Shown here piece by piece: positions 16,640 through 23,902 of a stretch of DNA of 64,000 nucleotides. Source of the stretch: Trachythela sp. YZ-2020 (lineage: Eukaryota; Cnidaria; Anthozoa; Malacalcyonacea; Clavulariidae); NCBI GenBank assembly GCA_016169945.1, contig JADLSH010000217.1:2852001-2916000 (forward strand). The letters run 5' to 3'. The position numbers and the translations under genes were made by a program. Under the pieces are notes generated by a model, which did no database searches, had not been told where the DNA came from, and saw only the letters and a program-made list of their open reading frames with translations. Every line of letters starts with the position of its first letter. Position 1 is the stretch's first letter.

Positions 16640-17197
16640 TTAACGACTCATTCCAAAATCTAAAAGGTTTAGATTTTTCTCATCGTTAAAATCTTTTAGC
16701 GATTGTTTCCACTTTTTAAATTTTGTATTACAAAGTGCTATTTTTCTACTGTAAAAACTTACAAATACATCATCACAAAGCTCGCTATATGGTGTACAAA
16801 ATCTATAATGTCCACACCATTTTACAGAATTAAAAGCCATATCATCTTTCTTATTTAAATATCTAAAATTAAGTTTTTGTAAACTGTGTAAATATATATA
16901 ACAATACCAAGTCTTACCTTCAATCACTGCCTCTTGTAATAGGTTGGTCCATAAAAGTTTTAGTCCATGAAATAAACCAACAGGGTCTTTGTGGGTACAA
17001 ATAGCTTGTAACATGGCTAATAGTCTTTCTAATGGTTTATGGCGTAATCTAAAAATAATACATAATCTATTAGTAACACCACCTGTTGTTGTTGTTTTTT
17101 TAATCTTTGTAATAAAACTTTGGGGTTTAAGAATTTTGTTAGTGTAAACCATATCTTCCATAATCGTTAAACATTTTTTAATTTGGGTTGGGTTCAT
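16640..17197 (-). CDS. Polinton terminal-arm protein family, copy A
   Basis: A 185-residue protein; paralogues are P1 17504-18025 and P2 23025-23528. The family signature is an N-terminal TQIKKCL-I--DMVY-NKIL segment, a basic stretch, and a block with LERLLAMLQAICTHKDPVGL and HGLK-LW--LLQ. The C-terminal half diverges strongly. I do not recognise the family. In both elements it sits close to a terminal repeat, near a small zinc-finger gene. It might be a DNA- or RNA-binding accessory factor, but no catalytic residues stand out. Confidence 0.65.
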   Translation of the reverse strand: MNPTQIKKCLTIMEDMVYTNKILKPQSFITKIKKTTTTGGVTNRLCIIFRLRHKPLERLLAMLQAICTHKDPVGLFHGLKLLWTNLLQEAVIEGKTWYCYIYLHSLQKLNFRYLNKKDDMAFNSVKWCGHYRFCTPYSELCDDVFVSFYSRKIALCNTKFKKWKQSLKDFNDEKNLNLLDFGMSR

Positions 17198-17234
17198 TTT
17201 ATTTGTGTGTTTTCTATTTATTTACTGACTATGT

Positions 17235-17265
17235 AAATTAGTAACTGCTAACGGTTACTAATTTT
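17235..17265. terminator. Hairpin at a gene 3' end
   Basis: AAATTAGTAAC and GTTACTAATTT pair around TGCTAACG, between the start of the 16640-17197 gene and the stop of the zinc-finger gene at 17276. Confidence 0.55.
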
Positions 17266-17275
17266 TATTGTGTGT

Positions 17276-17479
17276 CTATCTTTTAAATGGATGTTTAGTG
17301 TCACAGTGGTCTTTAAATTTAAACATATTTGTAAAAACTTCATTACAACTAGGACATTTAAGATTTCTCCTTCCATGACTTACTCTCTTGTGTAATATTA
17401 AACCAGTATGGGGACCAAACCATGTACAGTTTGTCACTTTACACATAAATTTATTATTAATATCCACTAAGTTTGGCAT
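17276..17479 (-). CDS. Small two-finger C2H2 zinc-finger protein
   Basis: A 67-residue protein with two C2H2-type fingers: CKVTNCTW...LHKRVSH (about residues 13-35) and CPSCNEVF...DHCDTKH (about 43-64). The length leaves room for nothing else, so it is probably a DNA-binding regulator. The P2 relative at 23576 has the first finger, then a frame break within the second. The gene lies between two members of the terminal-arm family, an arrangement also found in P2. Confidence 0.75.
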   Translation of the reverse strand: MPNLVDINNKFMCKVTNCTWFGPHTGLILHKRVSHGRRNLKCPSCNEVFTNMFKFKDHCDTKHPFKR

Positions 17480-17503
17480 TGTATTTATCTTAACTTAAAC
17501 AAA

Positions 17504-18025
17504 TTATCTACCCGAAAGTTCTCGATTTTTCTTATCGTTAAAATATCTCATCACTTGTTTCCATTCCTCTAATGTATAATGTGTATCGTCAGGATTTTTA
17601 GATGTACTCCAATAACTTATATATGTGTCGATATTATATTGTTGTGCCTGTGTAAAATATAATTTAAATTCATACTCTCTATCTTTTCTAAAAGCAAGCC
17701 AACCCCATTTTTTATAATCCACCTGTTCAAAATTAGGTCCATCTAAATTTTGTAATTCTATTGTACATTTCCAAGTCTCTTTCTTGTTAACACTCTGTTG
17801 TAATAATATTACCCATAGTGTTTTTAGTCCATGTAATAAACCAACAGGGTCTTTGTGGGTACAAATAGTTTGTAACATGGCTAATAGTCTTTCTAATGGG
17901 CCATGGTGTAATCTAAAAGTAATGTTTGTTGTTTTTTTAATCTTCGCGATAAAACTTTGGGGTTTAAGAATTTTGTTAGTGTAAACCATATTTTCTATAA
18001 TTTTAAGACATTTGCTAATCTCCAT
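17504..18025 (-). CDS. Polinton terminal-arm protein family, copy B
   Basis: A 173-residue paralogue of 16640-17197. The first 95 residues are close to identical in the conserved blocks (NKILKPQSFIAKIKKTT, LERLLAMLQTICTHKDP, HGLKTLW), while the rest diverges and ends in FNDKKNRELSGR. The N-terminal halves of the two P1 copies are more alike than either is to P2, so duplication within P1 or local gene conversion is likely. Function unknown. Confidence 0.65.
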   Translation of the reverse strand: MEISKCLKIIENMVYTNKILKPQSFIAKIKKTTNITFRLHHGPLERLLAMLQTICTHKDPVGLLHGLKTLWVILLQQSVNKKETWKCTIELQNLDGPNFEQVDYKKWGWLAFRKDREYEFKLYFTQAQQYNIDTYISYWSTSKNPDDTHYTLEEWKQVMRYFNDKKNRELSGR

Positions 18026-18061
18026 ATTTATTAGGGAGTGTGTGTGTGTGTTTAGTTTTTG

Positions 18062-18091
18062 TTTTCTAATCCTAAGACAAGGATTAGAAAA
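18062..18091. terminator. CTAATCC-type hairpin
   Basis: TTTTCTAATCC, TAAGACAA and GGATTAGAAAA form the same stem as at 39-67 and 7238-7264. It lies past the stop of the degraded zinc-finger gene at 18100. Confidence 0.55.
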
Positions 18092-18099
18092 ATTATAAT

Positions 18100-18271
18100 T
18101 TAAAAATAGTGGTTTTTGTCTTTTACATGTTTAAATAACTCATCTTGTGTTTTAAATAATTTCCTACAAACATAACAACAATTATTTTTTACTCCGGCAA
18201 TAGTAACCCCATGTTTCATTTTCATATGTAATTTTATACCTACCTGTAAAATTACAATTAAGACACTCCAT
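18100..18271 (-). pseudogene. Small C2H2 zinc-finger gene, frameshifted
   Basis: Too short and broken to stand out as an open frame. From an ATG at 18271 the frame reads MECLNCNFTG and soon stops; the shifted frame continues through a second half with the pattern C-x2-C-x12-H-x5-H (CCYVCRKLFKTQDEL, then H and H) and stops at 18100-18102. The layout matches the small two-finger gene at 17276. One indel between the two fingers accounts for the break. Confidence 0.55.
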
Positions 18272-18346
18272 TATATGCGCTTTAGAATCGATTCATATAA
18301 AGTTTTACTCTTGGCATTATTCAACCTTTATTAAATCTCTTCTTTT

Positions 18347-18688
18347 TCACTTAGTTACATTACTTTCTATATAACTATCTGTTAAGGTTTTTGAGAATGA
18401 GAAAATTCTTTCCGCGACACAAGACGAAAACTCTTGTTCAATAATACAATTAGCCTTATCAAACGCTATGGCTACTAAAGAACCTCTCACTATTAATTCT
18501 TCTTCATTTTCATCAGATGCTTCTGTATCTAGTACTTTTACCCACTCTATCGACCAAAACGCTAAAACTTTCCCATAATACTTTATTTGCTCCTCTTCCG
18601 TAAAAAGAGATAGAGGATTACATTCAGCCGACACACCATCTGTAAATGCTGTAAATTTCTCTTTGTATTCTTCGTGGATATTAGTCAT
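18347..18688 (-). CDS. Unknown acidic 113-residue protein at the P1 right arm
   Basis: A helical, acidic protein (EEEQIKYYGKVLAFWSIEWVKV, then EASDENEEELIV) with no Cys/His motif or membrane segment. Not recognised. It is the last gene before the right terminal region of P1 and has no counterpart in P2. A/T-rich context precedes the start (AAATAAAAAATG). Confidence 0.5.
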   Translation of the reverse strand: MTNIHEEYKEKFTAFTDGVSAECNPLSLFTEEEQIKYYGKVLAFWSIEWVKVLDTEASDENEEELIVRGSLVAIAFDKANCIIEQEFSSCVAERIFSFSKTLTDSYIESNVTK

Positions 18689-18699
18689 TTTTTATTTAA

Positions 18700-19044
18700 T
18701 TTAGTTTTAAAATATTTTTAGAACAATTTAAAATGTGTGTGTGTAAAAATATTTAAAAACAACAACAACAACAATGTTTTACAACAATGTTTTACAAAAA
18801 TATTTTACAGCGAAGCGGAGCGTAGCGACACAATGTTTCGTAACACCCATTGTTGCGCATGGTCTCCCGATGTCTCCCTGTATTGCGCAATAGGTCTCCT
18901 GACACGTGCAACTTTGCACGTGTTAGGGAATCGGGTGTTTAATTTATTCAGGATTTAATCTATTCAGGATTTAATTTATTCAGGATTTAATTTATTCAGA
19001 GAAACCACGTGGAAAAGTGAGCTGTAGTGGGCCACATTACTACT
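18700..19044. repeat. P1 right terminal region
   Basis: No gene is visible here. It holds CAACAACAA and ATGTTTTAC short repeats, a CGAAGCGGAGCGTAGCG patch, and about four copies of a 16-bp GATTTAATTTATTCAG unit (about 18941-19001). It ends in TTACTACT at 19044. It should be half of the terminal inverted repeat, but the matching left end is outside the window. Apart from the last eight bases it does not resemble the P2 termini. Confidence 0.75.
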
Positions 19045-19050
19045 GACGTC
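19045..19050. repeat. Target-site copy GACGTC (P1 / small element junction)
   Basis: GACGTC directly follows the P1 terminus and precedes the inverted end of the 3.6-kb element. It is identical to the copies at 22695-22700 and 51201-51206. Confidence 0.8.
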
Positions 19051-19312
19051 ATTTGCGTAGATACGCGTAGATACATGTATATACATGTGGATATGCGTAG
19101 ATACGCGTAGATACATGAAGATGCATGCGGATATGCGTAGATACGCGTAGATACATGTAGATGCATACGGATATGCGTAGATACGCGTATCTACGCGTAT
19201 CTACGCGTATCTACGCGTATCTACGCATATCTACATGTGGATATGCGTAGATACGCGTAGATACATGTAGATGCATACGGATATGCGTAGATACGCGTAG
19301 ATACGCGTAAGT
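19051..19312. repeat. Left inverted terminal repeat made of GCGTAGATAC-type units
   Basis: About 260 bp of alternating GCGTAGATAC, ATACATGTAGATGC and GGATATGCGTAG units, partly self-palindromic (runs such as CGCGTATCTACGCG). The outer 60 bp or so are the exact complement of 22635-22694. Confidence 0.85.
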
Positions 19313-19990
19313 AGGTGTACCCATCCATACATCCAGCGGCGGAAGTGATGTCACACTTGGAAGTAAGAATACTAATGAGATGACGTAACATAAAGCGTTG
19401 CGTAACATAAAACGTTGCGTAACGTTTAAATATTAATAGCGCTGTGTAACATAAAATGTTGCGTAACGTTTAAATACTAATAGCATTGCGTGGGGTGTTA
19501 GGAAGCGTGATAGAGTGCCAGGAGAGTGCAGGAATAAGCCTAGAGTAAAATAGGGCCATTCAGAACATGAACATTAATTAATTTCAGAACATTAATTACA
19601 ATTTTCAGAACATTATTCTGTTTAGATTAATGAAGCGTTGCGGCGCTCGGTATATATTCACTAAAGTTGCACTCAATGCTTATGGGACGTAGGTAAAGAC
19701 ATCATACGCATGAGCATCAACATAATTTGTAAAATGTAGAAGGTTATGTTCAGTTCACTCTGAGATTCATTTATTAAAGCTTACTACGGTGCTAATGACT
19801 TTTCTTGACGTTTTTGGACCGCCGCCGTTTGTTTATCTACAGTTTTAGTTTATTTCTGGCTACTTTAAAAGTTTCGCATGAGGCTGTACGGAATGTTTGT
19901 TGTCGAGAAATAAATAACAGCAGAGAGTTTTGTGTTTTGATTTTATTTAAATTACACACAGCAATTTAGATGTTTCTCTTAATACGTTTT
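19313..19990. other. Non-coding left part of the small element
   Basis: No credible gene. Around 19394-19490 there are two copies of a roughly 51-bp unit built on GTTGCGTAACGTTTAAAT, and around 19555-19620 TTCAGAACATTA repeats. The rest shows no recognisable structure. Confidence 0.6.
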
Positions 19991-19994
19991 GGCT

Positions 19995-21104
19995 TTATTG
20001 TTCGATAGCCATGGTTTCTTTAACAAAGGCTTGGACCGTAGCCTCGTCTTCGTGCAGATTCACCCATTTTATATGGCCTGTAGATTGGTGCCTTATTTTG
20101 ACAGGCCAATAATGTTCGCCGTTTCTGTAGACACCCGGACGGCTAGGATCAACACTATTGCGCGACGATTTATACATCTCTATGATAGCATATCCTTTGA
20201 GAATGACACGAACGGTATCGGCTTTGTCGGTGTATTTTAGCCACTCGGGGATAGTTGCATCCGACCAGGTAATATATGTAGGTTGTTTTCTTCCCGGCTT
20301 GGTTTCGACCGGTGTGGGTGTAGTCACTTTAGTTTGGGTGGTGAAGGGATAAACATGGCAGTCGCCAAATAGGTCTCCAAGAACTTGCTTATCGGTTGGT
20401 GTGTCAGGCTTGTTATCCACCAATAAGTATCCAAACGGTTTTTCGGTCTCTTTGCATTAAGCGTTCATAAAATGTATTCTGTTCTTATCAAACATGCGTT
20501 CTCCAACAATACCAATTTGTTTCCTATCGCTTGGACTTCGGAAGAGAGCCAGATATTGGGCATTTCGGCTGATATCCGTATTATATTTCCCCTTTGGAAA
20601 CATGTTTTGCAGCAATAAGATAACGCTCGCGTTTCGATGGCGGCCTTGGGTAAACAATCGAGATACCACAGGACTGTCTCTCGCTTCAGCCATCAAATCG
20701 TCCAGGATGATGATGTTGTTGTACCGCGTATCAATCTCGCTCATGTTCTCAGACAGTTCGGGCACACTTCTCTCAAACCGGATGCTTTTTCCGAGAGACT
20801 TTTTCAAGACGTCATAACATTCTTGCCACTGGTTGTAGTACCAAAAAATGCGAATACTTTTTTGCTCTTCATACACGATATGATTGTTTTCCAAAATTTG
20901 TTGGACCAAATATGTTTTTCCACTTTGACTCGGACCCACAACCAAAAGTGAGAATTTATGGCGGAGGTTGAATTCCGGATAGGGTTTGGTGGTTAAAGAT
21001 GAGGTTGTAGCTTTTGGTTTCTTAGCTGGCAATGAGTGTGCACTTCGGCTACACGTTTTTCTCCTGGCTTTTCGGGGTCCAGATATGGAGATTGATATTG
21101 CCAT
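19995..21104 (-). pseudogene. A32-type packaging ATPase with in-frame stop, C-terminal extension
   Basis: One reading frame from MAISISISG at 21104 to 19995, interrupted by a single TAA at 20457-20459. Walker A is GPSQSGKT (residues 57-64), Walker B is NIIILDD, and LLLQNMF matches the polar strand of A32-like ATPases. Past the stop the same frame continues with the PFGYLLVD segment typical of the C-terminus of this ATPase type, so the stop is a nonsense change and not the natural end. After that come about 115 residues of unknown type (IPEWLKYTDKA, HEDEATVQAFVKE). The enzyme is only distantly related to the P1 and P2 ATPases and closer in style to the one at 34979. Confidence 0.8.
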
Positions 21105-21367
21105 GATGACACCTGGGCTTGCTTAAGAACGTGTTGTCTCTTTGGTTCTGACAATTCATACACTCTCTCTTGCTGTTGCGATAAATTGTTTTCATTTGCT
21201 TTGTATACAACAAATTTTACTTTCGGCTGAAGTTTGGCTTCTTGCAAGTACTTTCTTCTTTGGTTAATATCTAGCAAATGTACATCCGCGAGATGACTCG
21301 CCAATCGTACGAGATATTTCGCACCGCAATCGGGAACAGGACAATCACGACAAACTCGCTTAGCCAT
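20993..21367 (-). CDS. Zinc-finger protein overlapping the ATPase start
   Basis: I take the start at 21367 (MAKRVCRDCP), giving 124 residues. A C2H2-like finger is visible at CPVPDCGAKY...SHLADVH (about residues 9-31), followed by a basic helical stretch. The last 111 bp overlap the ATPase in another frame. In the nested 5.5-kb element the zinc finger is fused in frame to its ATPase, so here it may be a separated N-terminal domain of the same protein or a frame-broken fusion. Confidence 0.6.
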   Translation of the reverse strand: MAKRVCRDCPVPDCGAKYLVRLASHLADVHLLDINQRRKYLQEAKLQPKVKFVVYKANENNLSQQQERVYELSEPKRQHVLKQAQVSSWQYQSPYLDPEKPGEKRVAEVHTHCQLRNQKLQPHL

Positions 21368-21427
21368 GTTTACAACTCGAAGAACAGATGCAAATGATTT
21401 GTTTTCTCCTGATCTTTTGTTTTTTAT

Positions 21428-21522
21428 CACAGGCCAAACAAGCCAAACAAGCCAAACAAGCCAAATAGGCCAAACAAGCCAAACAGGCCAAAAAGGCCAA
21501 AAAGACCAAACAGGCAGGAAAG
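21428..21522. repeat. AAGCCAAACA tandem repeat
   Basis: About nine imperfect copies of a 10-bp unit (GCCAAACAAG, with GGCCAAAA variants) lie in the intergenic stretch between divergent genes. Confidence 0.9.
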
Positions 21523-21647
21523 GAAGTAAAATAAAAAGATAAAACTAACTCTCTGCTATTCTTTATTTTCTCTCTGTTGACGACATGCTCATAAAAGTGC
21601 CGTGCTGCTGAAAAGAAAGTCATTTCTGGACAGTTAGTGGTAACGGA

Positions 21648-22205
21648 ATGAGCTGCAAATTTTGCGGAAAACAATTTAGCCGTGGTTATAATCTACGCAG
21701 ACACGAAAAGGAATACTGTCCACTACGCGAACAAGAGATGTCAGAAACAGAAAGTCAGATAATGGATTCCGAAGACGATGTTTCGACAACTTCAACTCAT
21801 GGGTCTGATAATGAGTCAGAAACTGAAGAAGCAGAAGAAATGGATCCTTGGATACCAATGATAGAAGAAGCAAAGGAAAGAAGTAATACAGCTTTTGAGG
21901 AAATGAAAGAGAGCCTTGTAAACAGCGGTCTTGATGAGCAATCTGCTACCGACAAAGCTTACACCAATATTCTGCCTGAACTCCAGAAGGAACTTGAAAA
22001 TATTTATATACAACGTCTCCTGTGGATGAAACAACTGAAGAAAGATCCAGTCCATGAGAAAATCATGCAAACAAAGGATGCTTTTGTGAATGAGGATAAC
22101 TTTGATCCAGAAGAAGCTATAGAAGCAGCTGTTGATAAGAGAAAGTTTCTCATTAGAAAACTTTTAAAAGACTACAGTTTCAATGACGAAGAAAGCGATG
22201 ATTAA
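21648..22205 (+). CDS. C2H2 finger plus acidic/helical protein
   Basis: A 185-residue intact protein. A single C2H2-like finger is at the N-terminus (CKFCGKQFSRGYNLRRHEKEYC, Cys3, Cys6, His19, with a final Cys or His ligand). It is followed by a strongly acidic stretch (about 27-65) and a conserved helical region starting DPWIPMIEEA, with RLLWMKQLKKDPVHEKIM and KRKFLIRKLLKDY. The same layout recurs in many invertebrate Polinton/adintovirus-like elements. Function unknown. It is transcribed away from the ATPase, with about 280 bp of shared upstream DNA. Confidence 0.7.
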   Translation: MSCKFCGKQFSRGYNLRRHEKEYCPLREQEMSETESQIMDSEDDVSTTSTHGSDNESETEEAEEMDPWIPMIEEAKERSNTAFEEMKESLVNSGLDEQSATDKAYTNILPELQKELENIYIQRLLWMKQLKKDPVHEKIMQTKDAFVNEDNFDPEEAIEAAVDKRKFLIRKLLKDYSFNDEESDD

Positions 22206-22375
22206 ACTGTTCCACAATAAGAACCTTAGTATCGCATTATGTGTTTAATAAAATTATCTATAACTAGATCTAATACTTGGAGTGAAATAAAATCAAACAC
22301 AAAACTAACTCTGTTCTTTATTACATTCTACAAAAATTCCGTACAGCTACAGCTACAGCCTTTTTGGCCTTTTCT

Positions 22376-22472
22376 GCCCTTCGGGGTTCTGTAGGGGTTC
22401 TCTGGGGGTTCTGTAGGGGTTCTGTAGGGTTCTCTTGGGGTTCTGTAGGGGTTCTCTCGGGGTTCTGTACGC
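22376..22472. repeat. GGGGTTCTGTA tandem repeat
   Basis: About nine copies of an 11-12-bp GGGGTTCT(G/C)TA unit, just inside the right inverted repeat of the small element. Confidence 0.9.
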
Positions 22473-22479
22473 ATATGTG

Positions 22480-22694
22480 CATATTTACATGTATCTACGC
22501 GTATCTACACATATCTACATGTGGATATGCGTAGATACGCGTAGATACGCGTATCTACGCATATCCGTATGCATCTACATGTATCTACGCGTATCTACGC
22601 GTATCTACGCATATCCGTATGCATCTTCATGTATCTACGCGTATCTACGCATATCCACATGTATATACATGTATCTACGCGTATCTACGCAAAT
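22480..22694. repeat. Right inverted terminal repeat of the small element
   Basis: Built from the same CGCGTATCTACGC and ATGTATCTACG units as the left end, inverted. The outer portion is an exact complement of 19051 onward. The right copy is about 45 bp shorter than the left. Confidence 0.85.
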
Positions 22695-22700
22695 GACGTC
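22695..22700. repeat. Target-site copy GACGTC (left of P2)
   Basis: This is the left target duplication of P2. The right copy is at 51201-51206. It also borders the right end of the 3.6-kb element. Confidence 0.92.
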
Positions 22701-23020
22701 AGTAGTAAGGAATGGTTCTTACGGCACTTTTCCAAAATCATCCAAAATCTCCCAAACCATTTTTTAAAAAACCCGCCAAAAACCATCTTTCAAAAAATCT
22801 TCCAAAAAAAAATCTCCCAAACCATTTTTTTAAAAACCCGCCAAAAACCATCTTTCAAAAAATCTTCCAAAAAAAATTTTGTGAAAACCCATCTTTCAAA
22901 ATTTGTAGCCAAACCATTTTTTAAAAAATTGCCTAGCCAAAAAAATTTGTTAACCATTTTTTAAAAATCTTTCCCAAAATTTGTCAAAAACCATTTGTCA
23001 AAATTTGTGTTGAACAAAAT
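22701..23020. repeat. P2 left terminal inverted repeat
   Basis: Complement of 50907-51200, starting AGTAGTAAGGAATGG. It is A-rich with a repeated AAACCATTTTTTAAAAA / CCGCCAAAAACCATC / TTTCAAAAAATCTTCC pattern (a roughly 65-bp unit occurring twice). The inner part has a few mismatches to the right copy, which is split by the 45651-50906 insertion. Confidence 0.92.
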
Positions 23021-23024
23021 AAAC

Positions 23025-23528
23025 ATGGACCCAACACAAATTAAAAAATGTTTATGGATTGTGGATGATATGGTTTGTGCCCCCAACAAAATTCTTAACT
23101 GTCGAAATTTTATTGCAAATATTAAAAAAACAACAGACAATAAGTTTAAATTCCACCACAAAACAATAGAAAAACTATTAACTATGTTACAAGTAGTTTG
23201 TAATTACAAAGATCCTGTTGGATTAACACATGGACTAAAATGTTTATGGATTACACTATTACAAGAGGCTGTGTTTGTATACAAAGAGAAAGGGGTATGG
23301 ACTTGTATTTTAAATATTAACCGATTAACAAAACCCAAATTTATTCTTAATGATAAAAAATATACCCAGGAAATTTTAAATTATTTTAAAGAAAACGGAA
23401 CGGACTGTCAACTTATCAAATATGTGAATTTAGATGGACTTATTTTTAGCTGTTATTCAAAGCAACTAACACCAAATACCACCTACAATATTGGAAAATA
23501 TATTACTTTCTATCATAAAAAAACATAA
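23025..23528 (+). CDS. Polinton terminal-arm protein family, P2 copy
   Basis: A 167-residue protein starting MDPTQIKKCL. Conserved blocks shared with P1 16640 and 17504 are DDMVCAPNKIL, a basic IKKTT segment, IEKLLTMLQVVCNYKDPVGL and HGLKCLW. The C-terminal half differs. It lies just inside the left terminal repeat, whereas the P1 relatives are at the right end, so this gene module has changed arms. Function unknown. Confidence 0.65.
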   Translation: MDPTQIKKCLWIVDDMVCAPNKILNCRNFIANIKKTTDNKFKFHHKTIEKLLTMLQVVCNYKDPVGLTHGLKCLWITLLQEAVFVYKEKGVWTCILNINRLTKPKFILNDKKYTQEILNYFKENGTDCQLIKYVNLDGLIFSCYSKQLTPNTTYNIGKYITFYHKKT

Positions 23529-23575
23529 TTTTCAAAAATTGTTTGTTTACTATTTTACCTAATAAAGAAATAACA

Positions 23576-23830
23576 ATGCCAAAATTAATTTTTCAAACTT
23601 CTTGTATTACTACAAACAAAATAATTTGTGGAACAAACAACTGTAAATGGGTGGGTAACCCTACTGGTATGAGATTACATAAAAAAGTAAGCCATGGTAT
23701 CAATCTTTCGCAGAAACATGCCTCACAACCAACCACAAATGTTATGTGTGAAATATGTAGGAAAGATGGTTGAATTTAAAAAACACAATTTCACTCACCA
23801 TAATTATTGCAAATAAAAAATTTGTAACCA
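23576..23830 (+). pseudogene. P2 small C2H2 zinc-finger gene, frameshifted
   Basis: From ATG at 23576 the first finger (CGTNNCKW...LHKKVSH) is intact. The second begins CEICRK and then stops at 23773; the next frame carries the rest of a finger (EFKKH and NFTHH-like residues). One indel near 23763 explains this. It is the relative of the intact two-finger gene at 17276 in P1. Confidence 0.65.
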
Positions 23831-23863
23831 ATAAAATAATTTTTTTACATTATAGAGGAATAA

Positions 23864-23894
23864 TTTTTTCTAATCCCAAACAAGGATTAGAAAA
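23864..23894. terminator. CTAATCC-type hairpin downstream of P2 polymerase
   Basis: TTTTTTCTAATCC, CAAACAA and GGATTAGAAAA form a stem in the same position relative to the polymerase stop as at 39-67 in P1. It lies between convergent genes. Confidence 0.6.
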
Positions 23895-23902
23895 CATTCC
23901 AT

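Larger units (their letters stand above)
1..19044. mobile_element. Polinton/Maverick P1, right part (left end outside window)
   Basis: The stretch carries the diagnostic Polinton set: protein-primed family B polymerase, double-jelly-roll capsid protein, penton-like minor capsid protein, retroviral-type integrase and A32/FtsK-type ATPase. The right terminus is ...TTACTACT at 19044, which read inward is AGTAGTAA, the same terminal octamer as at both ends of P2 and of the nested 5.5-kb element. It is followed by GACGTC, the 6-bp target sequence also found beside P2. The left terminus is not in the window. Polymerase and MCP are frame-broken, while integrase, ATPase and mCP are open, so the copy looks young but defective as sequenced. 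No adenovirus-type protease is recognisable in the visible part. Confidence 0.93.
19051..22694. mobile_element. 3.6-kb ATPase-bearing small element between P1 and P2
   Basis: The ends are inverted (ATTTGCGTAGATACGCG at left, its complement at 22678-22694) and both are bordered by GACGTC. Inside are an A32-type ATPase gene broken by one stop codon, a zinc-finger gene overlapping its start, and a divergent zinc-finger/acidic gene. All three resemble genes that recur in adintovirus/Polinton-like elements. No polymerase, integrase or capsid gene is present. Its ends lack the AGTAGTAA octamer, so either it is a distinct element type or it is a block of older DNA into which P1 and P2 both inserted. 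Confidence 0.7.

Noticed and set aside
19051..19312. Centromeric or telomeric repeat
   Set aside because: The GCGTAGATAC-type units occur only as two inverted blocks bordering one 3.6-kb stretch, as expected for element ends.
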